Origin: Flavobacteriaceae bacterium
Lineage (GTDB): Bacteria > Bacteroidota > Bacteroidia > Flavobacteriales > Flavobacteriaceae
DNA length: 25,114 bases
Reading direction: 5' to 3'
NCBI GenBank assembly: GCA_002709185.1
Contig: PAQB01000027.1
Span: 1 to 25,114 of the forward strand
Under the pieces are notes generated by a model. That model had not been told where the DNA came from. It saw only the letters and a list, made by a program, of their open reading frames with translations, and searched no databases. Positions 15,213-22,735 of this stretch are shown here, piece by piece (the stretch's first letter is position 1; each line of letters opens with the position of its first letter). Both the position numbers and the translations under genes were made by a program.

Positions 15213-17969
15213 ATGAAAAAACAAATTTTGAGCTTTATGTTTGTCTGTTTTGCAAGCATCTACAGTTTTGCACAGCAAACGACTATTCGTGGTATTGTCA
15301 AAGACATGATGACCTCCCAGCCTATTGATGCGGTATTGGTTCAATTGGAAGGCACTGATTTGAGTACAATAACGGACAACCAAGGCGCATTTGCTTTTGT
15401 TTTGGATGTTCCATTAGGAGAACAAATCCTTTTACTTAGTAAAAATGGTTTTTTGACTGCACGTTATCCTATTGTGGTATCCGAAGGCAGCAACCTTAGT
15501 CTTCCCGATTTAATGATTGAGTTCGACGACTCAGATGATGACCTTTTTACAATAACGCTTTCAGACGATGAGCTCAATAGTGACTCTAGTGGCGCCGATA
15601 ATATTTCTGGTCTTTTATCAGCCTCAATGGATATATTTCAAAGAACTGCTGCTTTTGAATTTAGTCAGTCATTTTTTAGGATGCGAGGTCTAAATACAGA
15701 TAACGGCACTGTTTTAATGAACGGAATTGAAATGAACAAATTATTTGACGGACGTCCACAATGGAGTAATTGGGGAGGAATCAATGATGTTCTTAGAAGC
15801 CAGGAGCTTAGCGTAGGTCTATCTCCTTCTGCATATAATTTTGGAGGACTACTTGGTTTAACAAATATCAATTTACGGGCTTCCAACTACAGATCTGGGG
15901 GTCGTGTTACTTATTCTTCTTCAAACAGAAGTTATACTAACCGTTTGATGGCCTCTTATGCCTCGGGCATGTTGGATGGTGGTTGGGCCTATGCCTTTAC
16001 CTTGGGCAGACGCTGGGGGGATGAAGGCTTTCAAGATGGGACCTTTTATGACGCCAATTCCTTTTTTGTTTCTGTTGAAAAGAAAATAAACGACAAGCAC
16101 AGTTTGAATCTCGTTGGGTTTTATACCCCCAACCGCCGTGGAAAATCTTCTCCAAATACCCAAGAAGTTTTTGACCTTAAGGGTACTGCTTACAATGAGT
16201 ATTGGGGCTGGCATGATGGAGAGAAACGAAATTCTAGAATTCGACGTATCGCAGAACCTGTAATCATGCTGAACCACTATTGGGATCTTTCAGAATCATC
16301 AAGTTTAAATACAAATGTTTCATACCAGTTTGGAGAATTGGGTAATAGTCGCTTAGATTACGCCGGAGGTGCCAATCCAAGTCCGGCCTACTATCAACAG
16401 CTTCCAAGTTATTTTTTAGCAGATGATGATGGACCAGATTATGCTGGAGCCTATCAATCTGAGCAGTCTTTTCGCAATGGGGGTCAAGTCAATTGGAACC
16501 GCATTTACGATGCGAATTTAACAAACAATATTAATGGTGATTACGCGGCTTATGTGTTGTATGAGGATCGCAGTGATGACCAGCAATTTACTGCCAATAC
16601 CATCTTAGAATCGATCTTGTCCGAAAATGTGACTCTGAACGCTGCTGTTAATTACAAGCGCTTAAAGTCTCATAATTTTGCAGAGATCGTAGACATGCTG
16701 GGCAGTAACTCTGGTTACCTGAACATAGATGCTTTTGACCAAGTTCAATTTGATCTGCAAAATCCAAACCGTGTTGTGGGAGAAGGAGACACCTTTCGTT
16801 ACAACTTTAACATAGATGCTAATGTTTTGAGTGGATTTGCCCAGGCTCAATTTAAATACAACAAAGTAGATTTCTTTTTGGCGGGGTCTTACACAGCAAC
16901 AGAATACCAACGTGAAGGACTTTATCAAACAGAAACTTATGCCGATAATTCTCTAGGCAAGGGTCGAAAACTTTCTTTTGGAGGCATTGGTGCCAAGGGT
17001 GGATTTACTTATAAATTTTCCGGAAAACATATATTTAATGTCAATGCAGGTTATTTAACTAAAGCCCCTTCCATTAGAAATACTTTTACAAACTCTAGAG
17101 AAAATCACGCGATTGTTGGAGACATCACAGGCGTCGATATCACTGAGGAAAAAATTACTTCCTTTGATGCCAATTATATTTTCAGATCCTCGAGCGTAAA
17201 GGCAAGATTGACCGGTTATTATACCCAAATGCAAGATGCGAATGAAATTTCATTTTATTTTGCTGATGGTATTAGCGGAGTGGATGAAGGAACCGCTTTT
17301 GTTCAAGAAATTTTACAAGGCATTGATAAGACTCATATGGGAATTGAATTTGGGATGGAAGCTCAAATCACACCATCCATTAAATTGACTGGTGTCGCTT
17401 CTGTTGGACAATTCACCTATGACAACAACCCGAACTTGGTATTAACCTCAAGTGATTTTGTGGATGGTCTTAATTTTGGAGAATCAAATTTAAAAGATTA
17501 CCGCATTGCGGCCGGCCCCCAACAAGCGGCTTCCATTGGTTTTGAATACAGAGATCCCAACTACTGGTGGTTTGGAACTACAGCTAATTTCTTTGCCGAC
17601 ACCTATGTCGATGTTTCACCATTGACCAGAACCCAAAACTTTTACTTGGACACAGATGGCTTACCTTTTAGTGATTATGAACCGGACCTGGCCAGAGAAT
17701 TGCTTCATCAAGAGCGATTTGAGGACTACATGGTCATCAATGCCATTGGCGGTAAGTCTTGGAAAATAGGCGATAAATACATCAGTCTTTTTGTAAGCTT
17801 AAACAATATATTCAACCAGAAATTTAAATCTGGAGGTTTTGAACAAGGGCGCAGTGCGAATTACCGTTCTCTGCAGGAAGATGCTGGAAATCCAAAGCGC
17901 GTTTTCGGGCCAAAGTATTGGTATGGACGTGGCCCAACTTATTTCTTAAACCTCAATTATAGATTTTAA
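15213..17969 (+). CDS. TonB-dependent outer-membrane receptor with carboxypeptidase-regulatory-like N-terminal domain
   Basis: The 918-residue protein has a signal peptide (MKKQILSFMFVCFASIYSFA, then QQ). A CarboxypepD_reg-like domain (about 22-105: TTIRGIVKDMMTSQPIDAVL) is followed by a very acidic linker (about 108-130: FDDSDDDLF, LSDDELNSDSSG). The plug (about 135-235) contains FFRMRGLNTDNGTVLMNGIE and WSNWGGINDVLRSQELS. The rest is a 22-strand-type barrel ending YFLNLNYRF. Such receptors import bound ligands across the outer membrane with energy from TonB-ExbBD. It lacks an obvious SusC-type signature, and its partner is not a SusD. Eleven bases after its stop begins a predicted surface lipoprotein, so the pair probably forms a receptor-lipoprotein complex. 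The divergent nuclease-like gene hints at the ligand. The ligand itself is unknown. Confidence 0.93.
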   Translation: MKKQILSFMFVCFASIYSFAQQTTIRGIVKDMMTSQPIDAVLVQLEGTDLSTITDNQGAFAFVLDVPLGEQILLLSKNGFLTARYPIVVSEGSNLSLPDLMIEFDDSDDDLFTITLSDDELNSDSSGADNISGLLSASMDIFQRTAAFEFSQSFFRMRGLNTDNGTVLMNGIEMNKLFDGRPQWSNWGGINDVLRSQELSVGLSPSAYNFGGLLGLTNINLRASNYRSGGRVTYSSSNRSYTNRLMASYASGMLDGGWAYAFTLGRRWGDEGFQDGTFYDANSFFVSVEKKINDKHSLNLVGFYTPNRRGKSSPNTQEVFDLKGTAYNEYWGWHDGEKRNSRIRRIAEPVIMLNHYWDLSESSSLNTNVSYQFGELGNSRLDYAGGANPSPAYYQQLPSYFLADDDGPDYAGAYQSEQSFRNGGQVNWNRIYDANLTNNINGDYAAYVLYEDRSDDQQFTANTILESILSENVTLNAAVNYKRLKSHNFAEIVDMLGSNSGYLNIDAFDQVQFDLQNPNRVVGEGDTFRYNFNIDANVLSGFAQAQFKYNKVDFFLAGSYTATEYQREGLYQTETYADNSLGKGRKLSFGGIGAKGGFTYKFSGKHIFNVNAGYLTKAPSIRNTFTNSRENHAIVGDITGVDITEEKITSFDANYIFRSSSVKARLTGYYTQMQDANEISFYFADGISGVDEGTAFVQEILQGIDKTHMGIEFGMEAQITPSIKLTGVASVGQFTYDNNPNLVLTSSDFVDGLNFGESNLKDYRIAAGPQQAASIGFEYRDPNYWWFGTTANFFADTYVDVSPLTRTQNFYLDTDGLPFSDYEPDLARELLHQERFEDYMVINAIGGKSWKIGDKYISLFVSLNNIFNQKFKSGGFEQGRSANYRSLQEDAGNPKRVFGPKYWYGRGPTYFLNLNYRF

Positions 17970-17980
17970 AAAAACTAAAA

Positions 17981-19384
17981 ATGAACCTTAATTTAAAACG
18001 AATGAAAACAATAAACTTTAAAACATTTACTGCAATTATTTTTGTATGTTTTGCAATGGTTGCTTGTGTACAAGACGACGACTTTACTGTGCCCTCCAGT
18101 GTAGGGTCTGAAGAGAATGAAAACCTAAATGCACTTTTGCAAAGTATTGATCAGAACACTGTACAATTGGTTTCTGTTGAATATGTTAAGGGGCTTTACA
18201 ATGGTCAAGTCACCCTCATAGAATCGGATATAGCAGTCAAAGGTTATGTGTCTTCTTCTGATGCTACTGGAAATTTTTACAAAGAATTTTATATTCAGGA
18301 TGCTCCTGAGAATCCAACCGCAGGTATTGGTATTTATTTAAATCAAGTAGATAGCTATAACCAATTCAATATAGGCCGCGAGGTGTATATCAACTTAAAA
18401 GGGTTATATGTAGGAGAAAACGCTTCTGAGGTTATCACCATAGGAGGTTCTGCAGATGGAAGCCGTGTGGGTATCATCAATACATCTCAAGTTCAAAGCT
18501 ATATTATGCGTTCAGCAACCACAGAAACCATGGTTCCTTTAGTGGTCAATGCGTCCAGTGTTGATGACTCTCATATGGGGTTGTTGGTGTCTTTTGAAGA
18601 CATGCAATTTCCACTGGGCTTGGAAGGGCAATCTTATGTAGATCCTTATGACGATTATGATACGTTATATCCCTTAGTGAGTTGTCTAAATGGTGCTGAG
18701 TTTTTTGTTGAAACAAGTTCTTTTGCTTCGTTCAATCAAGAGCCATTACCAACTGATGGTAGAGGAACCATTACGGGTCTAATCTCCAAAAGTTATGGGG
18801 GTGATGACAGAGTCATGATGCTCAATTCAACCGATGATGTTCTTTTCAATGACGCGCGCTGTGATCCTGTTTTTGAGGAGTCATTTAATTCCGCTACTGA
18901 CAACACAAATTTAAATATTGCAAACTGGATCAATTACGCAGAAGCGGGAACCGAATTATGGACAGAACAGGTCTATGGTGGCAATGGTTATGCAGAATTT
19001 AGTGCCTATGCTACCGGTGAATCTTCCAACATTGGCTGGCTTATATCACCAGGCATTGATATGGACGCTCAAGACGGAGAAGTTTTAAATTTCCAAACAG
19101 AATATGCCTATCCTGATACAGGTCATTACCCACTAGAAGTATTTGTCTCAACTGATTTTAGTGGGGAAGCCTCTGGAATTGCCACTGCAACATGGGAGCC
19201 ATTAACCGTCGTCATTGCCCATCCTGATGTGACCAGCGATTGGTTCTCTTGGGTAGATTCAGGCTCTGTAGATCTAGCTTCTTACACGGGAACTTTATAT
19301 ATAGCTTTCAAATACACAGGAAGTGATACCTCTAACCAAAATTCAACAATTCATGTTGAAAATGTCATTGTATCGGTTCCATAG
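17981..19384 (+). CDS. Surface lipoprotein with DUF5689 (OB-fold-like) and choice-of-anchor-J-type domains
   Basis: The signal peptide ends in a lipobox (FAMVAC, Cys29), and the residues just after it are VQDDD, resembling the acidic lipoprotein export signal that sends Bacteroidota lipoproteins to the cell surface. An ATG at 18002 is an equally good start. Residues about 60-160 look like DUF5689 (LIESDIAVKGYVSSSDATGN, FYKEFYIQDAPEN, IGREVYINLKGLYVG). A second related beta segment (about 198-290) includes DGRGTITGLISKSYG. Both resemble OB-fold strands of secreted nuclease-associated proteins. The C-terminal 170 residues (ARCDPVFEESFNSATDNTN, NIGWLISPGIDMD, TLYIAFKYTGSD) look like a choice-of-anchor J/cleaved-adhesin jelly-roll. 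It is transcribed with the TonB receptor and ends at a strong terminator. It probably captures ligand for the receptor; nucleic-acid binding is a hypothesis. Confidence 0.87.
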   Translation: MNLNLKRMKTINFKTFTAIIFVCFAMVACVQDDDFTVPSSVGSEENENLNALLQSIDQNTVQLVSVEYVKGLYNGQVTLIESDIAVKGYVSSSDATGNFYKEFYIQDAPENPTAGIGIYLNQVDSYNQFNIGREVYINLKGLYVGENASEVITIGGSADGSRVGIINTSQVQSYIMRSATTETMVPLVVNASSVDDSHMGLLVSFEDMQFPLGLEGQSYVDPYDDYDTLYPLVSCLNGAEFFVETSSFASFNQEPLPTDGRGTITGLISKSYGGDDRVMMLNSTDDVLFNDARCDPVFEESFNSATDNTNLNIANWINYAEAGTELWTEQVYGGNGYAEFSAYATGESSNIGWLISPGIDMDAQDGEVLNFQTEYAYPDTGHYPLEVFVSTDFSGEASGIATATWEPLTVVIAHPDVTSDWFSWVDSGSVDLASYTGTLYIAFKYTGSDTSNQNSTIHVENVIVSVP

Positions 19385-19402
19385 TATAAATCACTAAAAT
19401 TT

Positions 19403-19432
19403 AAAAACCTGTGAGTCATCACAGGTTTTTTT
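19403..19432 (+). terminator. Rho-independent terminator after the receptor-lipoprotein unit
   Basis: A perfect 12-bp stem AAAAACCTGTGA (19403-19414) and TCACAGGTTTTT (19419-19430) with loop GTCA is followed by further T residues to 19432. It closes the unit that starts at 15213. Confidence 0.88.
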
Positions 19433-19445
19433 ATACTTTCTTATT

Positions 19446-19820
19446 ATGAATCTTTTTGATCAGTTTTACATTTCAGTATTTCTGAAAGTTAAAAAATATA
19501 AGCCAAAGCTAGCGGCTAGGGTAGCTCGTTTATATGTTTCATTGCTTCAAATAGGTTTATTTCTTTTGTTGGGCCTTTTTTTTATGAAGTTCTGTGAGCA
19601 AATGAAATTAACTTTTTTAACCCCTTTCAATGCCTGGCTGGTCTTTGTGGGTATTATGCTGTTTATTATATTTAAAAACTGGATGGGGTACAATGGTAAG
19701 AAGCGTTCCATTCTGTTTTCCAAAGCATCAAGGCGCGCTTCGCAACATTCTTTATTGGCGCTTGTCGTTTTTCAATTCTTAGTGTACGGATTAATTTTCT
19801 TAGTTTCCAAAGCGGCATAA
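19446..19820 (+). CDS. Small three-helix membrane protein, unknown function
   Basis: The 124-residue frame starts with ATG just after the terminator and ends just before another, which supports a separate gene. The N-terminal 27 residues are basic and amphipathic (VKKYKPKLAARVARL). Three hydrophobic helices follow at about 30-47, 61-77 and 101-120, with a basic loop GYNGKKRSILFSKASRR between the second and third. The positive loops suggest a defined inner-membrane topology. I do not recognise the family and no motif points to an activity. The flanking genes are the receptor-lipoprotein unit upstream and a convergent OmpA-type gene downstream; neither gives a useful clue. Confidence 0.72.
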   Translation: MNLFDQFYISVFLKVKKYKPKLAARVARLYVSLLQIGLFLLLGLFFMKFCEQMKLTFLTPFNAWLVFVGIMLFIIFKNWMGYNGKKRSILFSKASRRASQHSLLALVVFQFLVYGLIFLVSKAA

Positions 19821-19846
19821 AAAAACCCCCACATAGTGGAGGTTTT
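19819..19846. terminator. Bidirectional terminator between convergent genes
   Basis: The arms AAAACCCCCAC (19822-19832) and GTGGAGGTTTT (19836-19846) pair with one mismatch around the loop ATA. Read on the minus strand, the hairpin is followed by seven T residues (19825-19819), a good terminator for the OmpA-type operon. On the plus strand it closes the 19446 gene less strongly. Confidence 0.85.
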
Positions 19847-19861
19847 AAAAAATTAATTTTT

Positions 19862-21772
19862 TTATTCATCGTTTGGATTGCCTTCCAGAATAATGAATTC
19901 GGAACGACGGTTCATTTGATGCTCATCTTCACTACACCCAGAACCGCAGTCATTAACCGGCATGGCTTCTCCCATTCCAATACCACTTATTCTGCTGGCA
20001 TCAATGCCTTGCGCAATAACATATTGGGCTGTTGTTAGCGCACGTCTTTCAGAAAGGCTTTGGTTGTATTTAGCACTGCCTCTAGCATCTGTGTGTGATT
20101 CTGCACGAATGACAATAGACTCATATTTATTCATCAACGCTACGAGTTTGTCCAATTCAAAGGCCGCTTTTGCAGTGATATTAGACTTGTCAAAATCGAA
20201 GTATATAGGGTTTAAAATAACTTTGTTGGCAAGAATTATTTCATCAATTGGATCTAGTAAAATCTCTCCGTATATTTCTTCTTCGCTACTGCCTTCAATG
20301 TAGGTTGATCCGCTTTCATATTGATCCATTGAAGCCGTAAGGTATAGGTCTGTACCGCATTCGACAATATAATTAACTTCCCCTTTTTTAGAGGTCATTT
20401 TACTGCCAACGACATTACCTTCAGTATCGGTAACATTCACAGTAGCATTGGCCAGTACTAGCCCGGTTTCACTGTCTTTGACCGTAACAGTAGCCATTAC
20501 ATCACAAATGGGTTGTAGCACTTTAACAGCATACACATCGTCACTGCCAGCACCACCTTCACGATTTGAAGAGACAAAACCTTCTCCAGTTGCATCATTG
20601 ATGCTAAAGGCAAAGTCATCGGCATTGCCATTTACAGGAATTCCAATATTCCTTACAGGGCCTACTTTTCCATCGACCAATTTTGCAAAAAAGACATCCA
20701 TTCCTCCTAGCCCTAAATGCCCATCAGATGAAAAGTAAAGGGTGTTGTCGCTGCTAACAAAAGGAAACATTTCTTGTCCTTCTGTATTTACTTTTTGTCC
20801 TAAATTGGTGGCTTCACCAACCGAACCGTCCCCATTTATTGGCGCCATGTAAAGATCAAATTGGCCCATACCTCCAGCCATGTCAGAGGCAAAAAATAAC
20901 AGTTTTCCATCTGGACTCACTGCTGGATTTTTAACAGAGTAATTTTTAGAGTTCAAAGCAAGCGCCTCGCCCTCAGACCAACGACCCAATTCCTGCGTGG
21001 ACTTGTAAAGGTTAAGCACACTAAATTTAGTTCTTGACAAAGAATCTTTTTCAAAGATATTATCATAATAACTCTCTCTTGAAAAATACAGTGTGTTTCC
21101 GTCCGGTGCAAAAGCAACAAGACCTTCGTGGTATCTGGTGTTGATTGCATCAAAAGCAACAGCTGTTTGAAATGAGCCATCTTTATTTTGATTGGCCACA
21201 TAAACATCTAGAAATGGTTCTTTGTTCCAACCGTAATTTTTTCCGCTTTCGTTCCTTGCGGAAGCAATATATAATTTCCCATTCTGAAGGGTGCCTCCGA
21301 AGTCAGAAAATTCTGTGTTTAAACCAGCATCTTGGACATTAAACTTTTGCCCCTTCTCAATAATTTTTGGCAAATAGTTTGGATTATTTAAAAATGCAAT
21401 GGCTCTGTGATCTGCTGGGCGCATAGCTGCAAATTTTGCCATTTGTACATTGGAAGCCTCGTATTTACCATTGGCTTTAAGCATCTGTGCATACTTAAAA
21501 ATAGTTTCTGGTGCTTCTGAGGTTTCCAGCGCTTTGGCATACCATTTTTCTGCATCAACAGATTTAAAAACATTGTAATAGGCTTCGGCTAATTGTGTAT
21601 ATATGTAAGCATTTTTTTCCCCTTTGGAAATCAATTTTTCATATTCTTTTGCAGCGTCCACAAACTCAAGTTTTGAAAACAGTTTATCAGCTTTTTTCGT
21701 TGATTTTGATTGCGCGTTGGCAAATAAGCCAGTGACTAATATGATAATAAATATGGAAGTGTATTTTTTCAT
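19862..21772 (-). CDS. OmpA-family outer-membrane protein with TPR, PD40 propeller and carboxypeptidase-regulatory-like domains
   Basis: The 636-residue protein has a signal peptide (MKKYTSIFIIILVTGLFANA, then Q). TPR-like helices (about 25-130: AKEYEKLISKGEKNAYIYTQ) are followed by WD40-like PD40 blades (about 155-415: VSPDGKLLFFASDMAGGMGQ, DNTLYFSSDGHLGLGGMDVF). A CarboxypepD_reg-like domain (about 425-490) precedes a C-terminal OmpA peptidoglycan-binding domain (about 520-630). The last has YFDFDKSNI, SHTDARG (Asp562) and LSERRA (Arg577), the residues that hold diaminopimelate in this family. Cys609 and Cys613 sit in the usual OmpA loop. This is the architecture of the OmpA-type partner found beside SprF/PorP genes, such as the SprD/PorE-like proteins of gliding and T9SS systems. 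It lies 21 bp after the PorP/SprF-like gene and probably anchors the secretion/adhesion complex to peptidoglycan. Confidence 0.95.
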   Translation of the reverse strand: MKKYTSIFIIILVTGLFANAQSKSTKKADKLFSKLEFVDAAKEYEKLISKGEKNAYIYTQLAEAYYNVFKSVDAEKWYAKALETSEAPETIFKYAQMLKANGKYEASNVQMAKFAAMRPADHRAIAFLNNPNYLPKIIEKGQKFNVQDAGLNTEFSDFGGTLQNGKLYIASARNESGKNYGWNKEPFLDVYVANQNKDGSFQTAVAFDAINTRYHEGLVAFAPDGNTLYFSRESYYDNIFEKDSLSRTKFSVLNLYKSTQELGRWSEGEALALNSKNYSVKNPAVSPDGKLLFFASDMAGGMGQFDLYMAPINGDGSVGEATNLGQKVNTEGQEMFPFVSSDNTLYFSSDGHLGLGGMDVFFAKLVDGKVGPVRNIGIPVNGNADDFAFSINDATGEGFVSSNREGGAGSDDVYAVKVLQPICDVMATVTVKDSETGLVLANATVNVTDTEGNVVGSKMTSKKGEVNYIVECGTDLYLTASMDQYESGSTYIEGSSEEEIYGEILLDPIDEIILANKVILNPIYFDFDKSNITAKAAFELDKLVALMNKYESIVIRAESHTDARGSAKYNQSLSERRALTTAQYVIAQGIDASRISGIGMGEAMPVNDCGSGCSEDEHQMNRRSEFIILEGNPNDE

Positions 21773-21793
21773 GATGTTATACTTAGCTTAAAT

Positions 21794-22711
21794 TTAAAAA
21801 TAACGTGGTGACCTTGAGACTTTGGATGAGAAGTTCAAATCAAAATTGATAAAAACTTCATGCGATGCATTGGTTACAATATCTAAGTCCGATTGTATGG
21901 CGTCGTAGGCATAGCCAATGCGAATGTTGTCCATGACTTGAAAGTTAATCATGCCGCTAAAGGAGTCATCCAGTCTGTAGCCCACTCCAACTTCAACCAA
22001 GTCGTACATAAATACGTTGGCATTGAGATCGTAACTTAGCGGTGCATCAAAAGCATATTTCAATAAAGCGTGTGGCTTTAGTTTAAAGTTCTCAGATAAA
22101 TCAAATACATAGCCCGCCGCTGCAAATAAATGCTCAGACTCTGAACCTATTTTAGTGCCGTTGGCATCTAGATGGACCCCATTGAGAATGTTTGGGACAG
22201 AAACAGAAACATAGTACTTATTGGGTTTATAGAAATAAACCCCCGCTCCAATATTAGGGGTTGTTTCGTTTATTGCATTGGCGAAAAACGGATCGCCAAG
22301 GTCTACCAGACTTATTTGATTCTCTCCAATGGCAATGTCATGGAATGTAAAACCACCTTTCACTCCAAAAGCCAAGCGTGTTTCCATGCCTAAAGGAATG
22401 GTGTAAGAAACATCCACGTAAGCATTTGTTTCTTCAACCGGACCAATTTTGTCAGAAATCACAGACAAGCCTAAGGCGAGTTGTTTCCCTACCGGCGAGT
22501 GTATGTTAAAGGTAAAGGTTTCAGGACCGCCGTCTAGCCCTACCCATTGACTGCGGTACAAAGCACCTACGGAAAGCCCTTCAGAAATTCCGGCGTAAGC
22601 AGGGTTGATGATATTCATATTGTACATGTATTGGGTGTACTGCGGATCCTGTTGCGCATGGCTTTGCTGGGCAATTAGCACGGTAAAAAATATTAAAATT
22701 AACTTTTTCAT
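21794..22711 (-). CDS. PorP/SprF family type IX secretion outer-membrane protein
   Basis: The 305-residue protein has a signal peptide (MKKLILIFFTVLIAQQSHA, then QQ) and the signature N-terminus of the family, DPQYTQYMYNMNIINPAYAG (22-41). YRSQWVGLDGGPETFTFNIH and a beta-strand-rich barrel follow, ending VSRSPRYF. SprF-like proteins are required for export and surface placement of the particular T9SS substrate encoded beside them, usually one with a type-B C-terminal domain. Here that substrate is the adhesin gene 24 bp upstream. The OmpA-type gene follows after 21 bp, so the three form one operon. I leave the symbol blank because several paralogues usually exist per genome. Confidence 0.95.
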   Translation of the reverse strand: MKKLILIFFTVLIAQQSHAQQDPQYTQYMYNMNIINPAYAGISEGLSVGALYRSQWVGLDGGPETFTFNIHSPVGKQLALGLSVISDKIGPVEETNAYVDVSYTIPLGMETRLAFGVKGGFTFHDIAIGENQISLVDLGDPFFANAINETTPNIGAGVYFYKPNKYYVSVSVPNILNGVHLDANGTKIGSESEHLFAAAGYVFDLSENFKLKPHALLKYAFDAPLSYDLNANVFMYDLVEVGVGYRLDDSFSGMINFQVMDNIRIGYAYDAIQSDLDIVTNASHEVFINFDLNFSSKVSRSPRYF

Positions 22712-22735
22712 TGCTTTTTAAATTAGTTGTAGTGG

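Noticed and set aside
15213..19384. A classical SusC/SusD glycan utilisation pair next to the xylanase
   Set aside because: The lipoprotein has no SusD-like helical TPR features; it is beta-rich with DUF5689-type and choice-of-anchor-J-type segments, and the xylanase belongs to a separate convergent unit.
20448..20738. Plus-strand frames antisense to the OmpA-type gene
   Set aside because: They mirror codon structure of a strongly supported gene and show no domain of their own.
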